Shown here in pieces: positions 47,278-59,200 of a stretch of DNA of 64,000 nucleotides. This stretch comes from Castanea sativa (lineage: Eukaryota > Streptophyta > Magnoliopsida > Fagales > Fagaceae), in assembly GCF_040712315.1 (NCBI RefSeq), contig NC_134018.1:19550835-19614834 (forward strand), in the 5' to 3' direction. Position numbers and translations under genes: made by a program. The notes under the pieces were generated by a model, which was not told the DNA's origin, made no database searches, and saw nothing but the letters and a program-made list of their open reading frames with translations. Position 1 is the stretch's first letter. Each line of letters starts with the position of its first letter.

Positions 47278-50200
47278 AGAGAGAGAAGAGAAGAGATTGG
47301 ACCATTCGCCTGTGTGTCTTGTCCACGCCGAGAGAGAGAGATTGGAAGGCACGGCGTCAACGGCGACTGTCTATGGAGCTCACTGACTCGCCGATCGGCC
47401 CAATCTAGCACCGGTGAGGGACAGAGGGCAGCAGGGCAGAGGCCAGAGGCCAGAGGGAGGGTTAATATGTGATTTTCTGTTTTTTTTTTTTTTTCACTGC
47501 TGGAGTGTCCACCGTGTCGGAGCCGCGTTGGCGCCATGTCGGAGAAGCGGAGAAAAAAAAAAAAAAAAAAAGAGGACACCGCTTGGACACCGGAGTCCGG
47601 CGAGTTGTGCCGGTATCTGTGTCCGACACGTGTCGGACACCGACACGTCGCCAAAAATGGCGTGTCGGTGCAACCTAGAGTACCACACAGACAAATCTCC
47701 CAATTTAAATGGCTATGGCATATGACATTTTAGGGAGGAAAATACTGGTTTGTGGAGAAAGGTTGTTGTTTTGAAATATGGGGAGGTTTGGAGTGGTTGA
47801 TCAACAAAGCGGGTTAGAAGTGCCCACAATTGTAGTTTATGGGGGAATATTTGCGTAGGTATTTATTGGTCATAAGCACTTGAGGTAAGGCATGGCAACT
47901 GAGTGAGATTTTGACATGACAAGTAAGATAGAAGTCAATCTTTGACAAAGATAAACCAGAAGTTGTTTGCATATGCAGCTGATAAGATGCCTCAATTAAT
48001 TCTTATGCAGAGAGTCAAAATGGAGGATGCACTTATGGAATCTCACGCTTATAAGAGATTTCAATGATCATTAGAGTTGGTTAGTTGTTGGATGTTTTGT
48101 AATCCAACAAATCAAGTAAGAGGTGGAGCTTGCAATGGCAACTTTGATGTTCGTTCATACTTCATACCACAAGGGATTATGAGGCTTAGGTGATGTTCTT
48201 TTCCTGGGGAAAAGAATTTGGAGTGCCAAGGCTCTGAAATGGGTTGCATCTTTGAGTGGACAACAAGTAGGGGGAAGATTCTACTTGTGATAACCTTATG
48301 AAGAGAGGATTAACTCTGGCTGAATGATGCTACATGTGTAGGCAAAGTGGGGAGACTATGAAACATTTTTTGTTGCACATGATTTTGGAGTTTTGTCTTC
48401 TCTATGTTGGGATTCATTGGGTAATGCCAAGGAGTGTCATTGATCTTTTATTTGGTTGGAGGAATTGGTTCGGTAAACACTCTTCCTTTATCTATAACCC
48501 CTATGCTTGTCGCGGACACAGGAGAGAGAGGAATTGTCATCCATTTGAAGATATGGAAGCCTTGGTGGTTCAATTGAAGTCATATTTCATTAGAAAATTG
48601 ATTGAATGGTCCTTTGCTTTGGGTCTTGTCAGTTTCCAATCTGTTGTAGATTTTGTTGATTCTCTCTTTTCAATTGTAATTCCCTTTTCTTTGTAACCTT
48701 AGGATGTATTATATGCACGCAATGTGTGCCGAAGCAGTTCCATTTATCCATTAAAATTCACTAATTATAAAGAAATATAATGACATCCCCTCCATTTTTT
48801 TGTAATTCTTTAGGCTGCATTATATAACCCCACCCCACCCCCCTACCCACCCACCCACACAGACAGAAGAAAAACAAAACAAAAGGGAAACAGAGTGGAA
48901 AAAGACATGCAGCCACCTCAAATTCAATCAGTAGGAGGTTATTGCTATAGAGATGCTCACATATAATATACGCTTGCCATTTCTTGGTTTTCACTCAGAT
49001 ATATCAAATACTAAGAACCATAAAGAAACAGAAATCCACACAAAGACACATAAAAACAGCAACTTGGAAGAAGAAAATCTACCAGATATTATAAAATTAA
49101 AGGGAGGAGGGGAGGGGGAAAGAGAATAAGAAGAAGAGGAAAAAGAAAGAAAGATACTTGACAAGAGAAGTTGCCGATCCAATTTCCTCAGGTAATTTTA
49201 GTATTAAGTTAAAGGACACATCTAATGATTTTAGCATAGGAAGCCTGTCAAATGTGTCAAGGAGAAAAAACAATAAAAAAATGCACAACATTAGTAAAAA
49301 ACAGTAAGAAATGGGAAAACATTCTCGAAAAATAAGATAAATAAGTATGTTCAGACAACCCACTCTCCTATTGCAGCTGGAAGGTCGGAAAGTTTATTGT
49401 GGCTGACATTCAATACGGTAAGTTGAGGTAAATTCCTAAGATCTTCTTTCAATGACTCAATATTATTATGAGCCAAAATGAGCTTTTGTAGCTCCACAGC
49501 CTGTCATACAAGCAATGAAGCCGTCAGTTGGTTTTATATATCTTTCATAATTGTCTGCAACTTAATCTCTAGCTAACATTTAATGAGGTGTGTTAAGGAA
49601 GAACAAAATGAAAACATCAAAATAAATTACCTCCCACCAATTTTCATCCTTTCCAATGGCATCCAAACTTTGGTAGACCTCATTTGGCACATCCCTGATA
49701 ATAGAAGCACAAAGAAATAAAAGTTCGTAATACAGAATTAATTACATCATGCTCTACTATGACGAATTGTGATTATGCAAACTGCAATGAAGCAGCACTT
49801 AACAAATTTTTCCTAAAATTTTTTATTATTCTTGTCATTTTTTTTTTTTTGATAAGTAACGAAAATTTTATTAAAAAATGAAGAATAACCAACCCGAGTA
49901 CATTGGGAATGTACTATGGGGGCATAAATCAATAACCAAGATTACAACGATCAAGTAAAATAGGAAGAGAAGAACAAGAAAAATGACAAAAAACCACACT
50001 CCAATCGAGGAGAGTGTGTAGGAATAAAGACTTAATCTCTAGTATAGAGCGTTCACAGCCCTCGAAGCATCTCTCATTCCTTTCGCGCCAAATACACCAT
50101 AACAAGCAATGAGGCACAATTCTCCACAACTCTATATTTCTATGTCTTCCAAACTTACCCTGCCAAGACTCAAACAACTCAATAACCTTCTGAGGCATAA

Positions 50201-53200
50201 CCCAATGAATTCCAAATAGGCAAAACACCAACGACCACAACTCACAAGCAATGGGGCAATGAAGAAGAAGATGATCCACTGACTCCCCACAATTCTTACA
50301 CATATAGCACCAATCCAAAACTAGCACACGTCGTTTGTGAAGATTATCTGTTGTTAAAATCTTACCTAAAGAAGCAGACCATGAAAAGAAAGCTACCCTT
50401 GGAGGAACCTTCGATTTCCAAACCAACTTCCAAGGGAAAGGTAAGGTGGTAGGAGGGTAAAAAGAAAGATAGAAATCTCTAACCTCAAAACCTCTACTCC
50501 TTGCTGGCTTCCAACACAACCGATCCGGACCCAAACCCCGTACCGTCGAAGAGTAGACCATATCCATAAACCGATCAAAGGATTCTTGTTCCCAATCCTG
50601 TGGAGGACGACGAAATTTAGCATCCCAATGAATCCTCCCACCAGACCAACACATAACCTCCGCTACTGAAGAATCCTTTGTTCTACTAATACAATAGAGC
50701 TCCGGAAAAGCTTCTTGGAAAGTACGATCACCACACCATACATGCTTCCAAAACTTCACTCGAGTACCATCGCCCACATCATACATAAGAAGTTTAGAAA
50801 AACGTGTCCAACCACTCCTAATATGTCTCCACAAACTAACACCATAAGCACTGGTCACCTTTTTCGTGCACCAACCACCCCAATCATTCCCGTATTTCAC
50901 TGCAATAACCCTCCTCCATAGAGCATCGGTCTCCATGCCATACCTCCATAACCATTTTCCTAACAAGGCAGCATTAAAACTCCTCAAACGTCTAATACCT
51001 AACCCTCCAACCTGCAACGGCTTACAAACCTGAGCCCAATTGACCAAGTGTAATTTAGAGTCACCATTAAGACCACTCCACAAAAAATCACGCTGTAACT
51101 TCTCCATACGATTCGCCACCTTCCCAGGAAGAGGCAGAAGGGAAAGGAAGTAAGTAGGTAAGGAGGAAAGAGTACTTTTAATAAGAGTTACCTTACCCCC
51201 CCCCTTAGATAGATACAACCTCTTCCACCCTGCTAATCTCATTTCCATCTTCTCCAAAATAGGATTCCAAATTGACAACTCCTTAAATTTAGCTCCTAAC
51301 GGTAGCCCCAAATATCTCAATGGAAGAGAGGATAGCCTACAACCCAGCATCCCCACCAACACATCCATATTGTAGACCTCCCCTATAGGAACCAACTCAA
51401 ATTTCCCCAAATTAATCCTTAAGCCTGAGACCTCCTCAAATCTAGCTAGGATCGCTCTTAAACAAGCTATATGCGAAGAATCAGCGTCACAAAAAATAAG
51501 AGTGTCATCAGCAAACAAAAGATGAGACACCATCACCGAGTTGCCAGCTGAATTACCTACAGAGAAGCCTGAGAACTGACCAGAAGTAACAGCCACATCC
51601 AACAAACGACTCAACCCCTCCATAACAATGTCAAATAGCAACGGAGACAAGGGGTCCCCTTGCCGAATCCCCCTAGAACTACCAAAAAAATCAGAAGGAC
51701 TACCATTGATCAGAATGGAGAATTTAACAGTAGAGATGCAACACATTATCCACTTTCTCCATTTCTCTGAAAACCCACAACGCTGAAGCATATACATTAA
51801 AAAACCCCAGCTCACATGGTCGTAAGCCTTCTCCACATCCAACTTACACAACACTCCCGGAACACCTGACTTCAATCTACTATCAATACATTCTGAAGCA
51901 ATCAAAAAAGAGTCCAATATCTGTCTACCTTTCACAAATGCATTCTGAGAATTCGAAATAAGCCCATGTGCCACCCTTCTGAGACGATTAGCCAACACTT
52001 TAGAAATGATCTTATAAATCCCACCAACTAAACTAATAGGCCGAAAATCCTTGATCTCCACAGCATCCACCTTTTTGGGAATAAGAGCAAGGAAAGAAGT
52101 ATTAAGGCTCTTCTCAAACACAGCCTGAGTATGAAAATTTTGGAACACTGCCATAATTTCAGCCTTCAACAAACACCAGCAAGACTCAAAGAACACCATA
52201 GAAAAGCCATCCGGGCCAGGAGCCTTATCACCCTTAAAATCACTAATCACCCCAAACACCTCTTCCTCATCAAAAGGCCTATCTAGCCACAATGCATCAT
52301 CCTCCGAGATACAAGAGAACTCCACATCATCTAGTAAAGGTCTATGAGCCACAGTTTCAGCATATAGCTGCCTATAAAAATGAGAGATACAACCAGCTAT
52401 AGCCTCCGAATCTGAAGACAATTCTCCATCTACCATAAGCCTATCAATGGAATTAAATCTTCTGTGAGAGTTAGCTATACGATGAAAGAATTTGGTGTCT
52501 CCTTCTCTACTACAAAGGACTCTAGACTTCTGCCTCCAACAGATTTCCTCCATCAAAGTAACTTTTTCTAATTCACCTCGAACTCTCTCCAACTCCAGCC
52601 TTTCCTCCACAACTAAAGTTCGACTATCCTCAATCATCTCTAAATCACGAAGCTCTTGCCACAATTTTCTCACCCGATCTTCAACATTTCCAAAAACCTC
52701 CACATTCCATTTCTTCAAATCATTTTTCAAAAGCTTCAATTTATAGGCCAACACAAAACTCGGAGCTCCTTGGACATTATAAGATGCCCACCAGGATCGC
52801 ACCCTCTCCACGAAACGCTCATCTTTCAGCCACATATTCTCAAATCTAAATGGCCTCCTACCGCTCTGAAAGGAACCACCCTCAAGAACAATCGGGAAGT
52901 GATCAGATAACAGCCTAGGCAAACGTTGTTGAGAAACAGATGGAAACTTATCATCCCAATCTGCAGAAAACAAAAACCTGTCCAGCCTAGCCTTCAAAGC
53001 AACTTCACGAATATTAGACCAAGTGAAAGATCCCCCTTGAAGCGGAATATCAATGAGACCTTGCTCAAAAATAAAATTGGAGAACTCCCGCATGGCAGTA
53101 GTAAAAGAGGTTGAACCAGAACGCTCAGAAGGAAACCTAACCACGTTAAAGTCACCACCTACACACCATGGAACATTCCACCAACTGTTCAAACCAAATA

Positions 53201-56200
53201 ATTCTTCCCATAAGAACCTTCTGTCTCTCACAGAATTAGGACCATAGATACCAGTAAACACCCAAACAAACTGATCTGACACACTAGTAAATCTACAAGA
53301 AACTGAAAATCGCCCCACAGCTTCCTCCTCTTTATTCACAACCCGTGTATCCCACATCAGTAACACCCCTCCAGAAGCTCCGCAAGAGCCTAGATAAGAC
53401 CAATCGACATGTTGACCCCTCCACAAACTGTGAATCACATCTCTAGTTATCAACTCCATTTTAGTTTCTTGAATACAAATAACATCTGGCTTCCATCTCC
53501 TTACCAAATTACGAACCCGAAGCCTTTTATCCCTATCATTCAGCCCTCTAACATTCCAAGAAATAATCTTCAAATTCATTGATGAACCACCACAGCCCTC
53601 TCCTTACTTATATTCCTCGGTTTCGTTGAACCAACCTCGACATTCAGAGATGTCAATAAATTTTTCAACTCCCGCTGACCTTTCTGCCCCGACTTACCGT
53701 GCTTCATTTGATCATCTACTGCCTTAAGCTTTTTATCCTTTTTCTTGGCCTCTATAGCCAGCAGCAATCCCGTAATCTGCTCCTCAAAACCTTCCAACGA
53801 GGTGCCCACTGATTTTCTAAAAGCCTTAATCCGATTTGTTACCCATAGTGATAAATTATTACCATCACCCGACTCCATACACCCAACCCCCCCGCTCAGA
53901 ACTACACTCCAACTCCAAAGGAACTTCTGTGGCCAAAGGTACCACCTCTAACGGCTTGCCACTACACTCCCAAGACATCAACCTCTCATCAAAATCCCCC
54001 ATCTCCTCCTCTGCCTCCTTAACAATAGACCAAGAATCAACTAACCCATCACAGTCCTCTGCCCAACTAACCATTTGACCGTCATTGATAAAAGTGTCAT
54101 TACCTGTTACAGCCTCTACATCAGTGACTGAGCAATCCGACACACTTTCTGGAGATCGATATAGAGCTAACGGAATCACTACTTGTCGACCATCTCGCAA
54201 TTGTAGCATCCATTCTTTGGAATTACCCCATGATTTATCCAAGTCACTGACCAATTCCCTAATAGTGGGAGAATGATTAAATACCACCTTACCATCAGAG
54301 GCCTCGTGCTCCGTCGCCCTTACCTCCGGACCCAACAACTCATCATCCTCCTCCTTCGTCTTCGTCGGAGATGACGACATCTCCACCAACTGTTCTATCA
54401 AGTCCCCTGAAGACATCACCTTCATCTCTACCGGCTCAACCGAAGTACATATCGGAGCTACCGTTGATGAACCCACCTCGCAAACATCCTGCACCACTTC
54501 CGATGTCAATATCGGCACGGTAGGGGGCTGGGTAAGGCAGCTCGGGCTCACTGGAACACAAGACCCACTCCCGCCAGGTACTTCCAGCGCCGATATGGGA
54601 GAAGTCGAGCCTAGGTTGGCCATCGGAGCCTTCGTCGTCCTCCTTGGTGGTAGAGAACCAAGCACCGAGCTCACTGAGACAGTCACACCATTCGAGATTG
54701 CGCTCAGGCCCGAGGTGCTTGACTCTAACTTACCATCCTCAACAAATGGGCCTGTAAGACCTGGGCTGGGTATAAGTTCTGACTGTTTGGAGCAAGCCCC
54801 TGCCTCAAAAACAAAAGGGCTAGTCAACATTGGGCCTGGGCAACACTTAACTGCATGGGCTTCAAAAGGCCCATTGTCCATTCCCTTATTCACAACCTGG
54901 GCAGAAATTTCCTCACGTGCCACCCACTTAACAGCTTGCTTATCTCCCCTATAACGTTGCCAAGACACCCGCCTCTTACCAAATTCATTTACTTCCACAG
55001 TCAATCCTTTCCTTAACCAACCAGACCTCCTAATTTGACGCTCCCTGCCAGAATCAACAGCTTTCAAATTCAAATTATTCAATCTGAATTTATTCTGTTC
55101 CGGGATTTTCTCCTTAAGCCTAGCATCTCCATTAATACTACGGTGGCTCCCCTCCACACCACCCACGGCAATCGGTAAAGCATTATCAGCCGGAGCTTCA
55201 AAAGCCACCACCTGAATCCCCACTTCGTCTCTCGGAGGCTGCGTTGTGTTCTCCACTACTTGAAACTTCTCTGTCTCCCTAATGGAGGGCTGGTGCAAAG
55301 GCTTCCTTACTTGCACAGGCGCTTTTACCGTTTCAGCAAAGGACCGGGAAGGATGAATCTCTGAACCCAACTTAGCCTTATACGGTAGAGCTTTTGAACC
55401 CAACGCATAATGAGAAGGTTCCAACATTCTCTGCAATTCAATTCCAAAAGCCCTCCAACCTTGTTGTGCCTTGCCTGTAGGAATAATGATCGATCTTCTC
55501 ATCCTGCCAACTTTTAACTCTGTTACTAAAATAAATTGCCCAAACGGGTTAGAACCCTGTTGCACTGTGTAGGCAGAGTCTCCATCCCTGAGCGTGAAGA
55601 AATGTTTGGGGTTGACCCCAATCCCCATTTGTTCCAAGCTCTGCATTAACCAGCTTGCTGCATTCCTACCCATAAACACTGAGTGCATGAAATACTTCCC
55701 TCGTTCAAAAATCTTAAGGGAGAAAAAGCTCCCCCCTTCCTCAACCACCAATTGAAACAACTTCGATTCAATAAAAAAACTGCGAGATCCACCCATATCG
55801 ATCCAAAACAGAAATAAAACAAAAAAACCGAAAACAAAATTTCTGACTAATTTGAGGTAGCCGGGCCTCTCAAGGCTTGGGGATCTATCCCTTTAGCATG
55901 CCATAAGCACAGGTATGACCAGTGTTTTGAGGATCAAGAATGAGTATGGTGAAGGTGGTTGGATGTTTCTTAACTCCTTTACCTAGAACTTGTAAGGGGG
56001 GAGGTGAAATTTGACTTGAGCTAGAGCTCATTGGCGTCATTATTCTTGTCATTTTGGAAATGGTAAAGAGAATAAGTAAATAATGAACCATTGGCCTATC
56101 CTCTATGAAGAAAATAATTGTGGTTTCAACATGTCAAAGAATTTGAACCAAAAATTTTAAAAGAGAAATGCACAAAGAAAGTAAATTCTAAGAAATGCAC

Positions 56201-59200
56201 AAAGAAAGTAAATTCTACTCTTAGTATTTGACAAAACAAGACAAATAATTTCAAGGTACTTTAATACAAACAAATACAAATGTTACAAACAAATGTTGAA
56301 AATTTATGTGGCGTTTGGTACAGGAGAATCCACATTACTCTTAACATCCAGATTCCCATGAATGTAATTCCTAGAAATCACATTCCTAGGAATGTAGCTA
56401 TTCCTATGTTTGGTTTCATTGGGAATGTGAGATGATAATGTTTGGTTTATTCCCAGAAATCTTAAATAAATTATTTATTTTTCCCATTCTATCCTTAGAT
56501 TTGAATATGAACTACCAAGTCCTTCAAAAAAGATCTTCCTCTAAATAAATAATGAAAAACTAAATATAAACTATTAATTATGACAAATTCATTAAAATTA
56601 TAGTCTAACATTTCAAAATGACAAGTACAATACAAAAATAAATATTTAAATTTTAAAATGCTTTTATTCTTAATAATAATTTTTAAAAGAGTTTAATTCA
56701 TAACAAAACAACCTTACAACTTTTTTTTTCCCACACGTGAACCTAAATAAAACTTTGTTAAAGAATATATCAACATAGTTATCTATCATGTTTATATTAT
56801 TTTAGCAGGAAAAGATAAGACAAGGGAGATATTGATAATTTGTTTTATATTTTATCTTAATTGCTTAAATGATAAGGAAAAATGGTTAAAATTGTCAATT
56901 TATAAAAAATACAATTTCCTTTAAGCTTGGGAATCTGAATTCCCACATGTTTTAAAGAGAACCCACATTCCTACTGAGAGGAGTTTAAGGAGAGAATCCA
57001 GATTCCCCTAGCATCTGATTCCCTAGCGTGATTTGCAACCAAATATGGGAATATTTAAACATTTCTGGGAATCCTAAAACATTACCCCGTACCAAACACC
57101 ACATTAGGGAAAGGACAGCATCTCCTTTGGAACTACTTCATCATAGAAAGAACCCCAAATGGAAAATCCATCAATCATATGTTAGTCTCTTGATTGTTTT
57201 TCTGTGGTGTTCTGTTTTGTGCTTTCCTGAGTTCATTCTCATGAACACATTGTATTTTTCTTTTTCCACTTTCATTAATAATAATTCTTATATTACCTAT
57301 AAAAATGTAAGTCCCAAAAGGTAAGGGAGATTTCTCCCATAAATGTATGCAGCTTGTTCGTACCAGGGCACCAACATTCACAAAAAACTTGCATTACATG
57401 CACATTACCATCATAGGGCAAGAGTGAGGCATATAGCTCTTTGAAGAACTTAGCACCGTTTATCACTTAGCAACTTTAGCAATAGCAGCTAAGTATAACC
57501 ATTGCTTGACAGTGTCTGATGTAAAATAGAAAGATTTGCGGTATTTGCCCCACGTCATTCAAAAGGCACCTTTCTTGAGTTTGTGGAGGTGCAAAATGGC
57601 AGATCCAAGCGAGAGGGGGTAATTGCCCCCTGATCTCCCCAAAAATTGATATATACACTGATGCCTTAGTATATTCTAAGTATTTGGCCCCCTCCCATAC
57701 AGCAATTTACTTCCCATAAAACAACCACATACATTGTGGTTTCCTAATCAAAAGATGGTGATAATGGGTCCACGTAAAACTGATATTTTAATAATTTATT
57801 TGCTTGTTGTCACTCTTCTCACGGGAAGTCTTGATTAGTTGGTCCTACAAAATAATTTTTAAAAATGTATCTTTGTATACCAAAACCAATAGTAATATCA
57901 TTTTTTTTCAAAACAAATTTCACAGTTGCTAAAGTGGTTGACTGAGAATGATGGACACAATTAACACTCATGAACTCAACACTTTTTCAACACAACTCAC
58001 ACTTGACCACTTTAGAAATTATGACTTTTTTTTTTATAAGTAAAAAATAAATAATTTAAAAAAAAAAAACATGAATATTATTGTGAAAAAATTTCTATCC
58101 GTAGTATTATTGAATATTATTGTTTTCTTTATTTTAAGGATATGAAATATGTATTTTTTGTTGATTGAGATTATGGATACAATTACATTAGCATATAATT
58201 ACTTTTTTTTATATCTACTAATATTTTTTGGATTAATTTTACTTTTCATTTTATCTTTTCATCTTGCCTCCCCTAAACTGAAATCTTTTTTCTGCCACTA
58301 GAGTTGCACCTTCCTACCCCCCAAAGCATTTAGGGAGATGACATCCTTAGGTTGAGACTAGGACAGTACCTGAACATCTTCAAGTCACCAACTTACATTC
58401 TTGATTAATGAAAACATCATTGGCAAATGCTTTCACAATTATTCAACTTTCATAAAACTAAATTTCACCTATAACTATTAAATACAACTGCCCTTGATTG
58501 TCCTTATTAATTTTTCTTTTATGATGTGGAACCTCACTAAGGTAGGGTCCTTTGCACCAACTCCTGAGAAGTAAACCATGGATACATGACCCCACCTGCC
58601 AAAACCATGTATTAGGCAATCGAGGGGAACTGTTAGTGCAGATTGAACCCAAGATGTTTAAGTCTGCAGCTCATCTCAAGGCTCCAACCATTAGGTAGAC
58701 TAACCCTATAATTCATTACCCCAACCCCGAATGCCAACACAATAGAACCAAATTCACATGATGTTATTCCATGCTAGTGTATTCAAAGTGTATGCTTGCT
58801 TTGAGCACTCTAATTTTAAATCTTGATAGGTGTTTGCTACATCTCAGGCAAGTAAGTTATCTTCCCTCATTTGTGACTTATCAAAAAAAAAAAGTACGCT
58901 CCCCTAATTTGTGACCGTAATTGCAACTTCTACATACTCATGAAACTAGACGGTTATGGGTTTTATCATCTTTCATTTGGATTGCGATCTCTACGTACTT
59001 GATACTCTGAAGTGGTCGAGACCTCTCCACTCTTATCTTTCACATGGACCACAGTCTCTACATACATGATATTTTTAAGGGATCATGATCAATTTATATT
59101 AAATCTTCTAGGCATTCTAGGGTACAAGGCGGCCTACCTACCTAACATATTTCTTAGGGTTATTCCACCTTAGAGTTCCTAAAATCCCATCCACTCATTG

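Larger units (their letters stand above)
49842..56038 (-). mobile_element. Full-length L1-type LINE with 17-bp TSD, intron 1
   Basis: ATTATTCTTGTCATTTT occurs at both 49,825-49,841 and 56,039-56,055, an exact 17-bp target-site duplication (the T run makes the last bases ambiguous). Between them, reading the minus strand, lie a short 5' leader, ORF1, a 100-codon middle ORF, ORF2 and a 3' end. The 3' end has GTACATTCCCAATGTACTCG, then CGTTACTTATC and poly(A). Open reading frames, intact motifs and an exact TSD show a young insertion in antisense to nothing: it lies in the same orientation as the host LRR gene, about 4 kb downstream of exon 1 and 0.15 kb upstream of exon 2. Confidence 0.93.

Noticed and set aside
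46969..47654. Several long Phe-rich or Lys-rich ORFs
   Set aside because: They run through poly(A)/poly(T) and TA microsatellite tracts and are low-complexity artefacts.
54595..54954. Plus-strand ORF of 119 codons
   Set aside because: Lies entirely opposite LINE ORF1, with no splice sites or family likeness.
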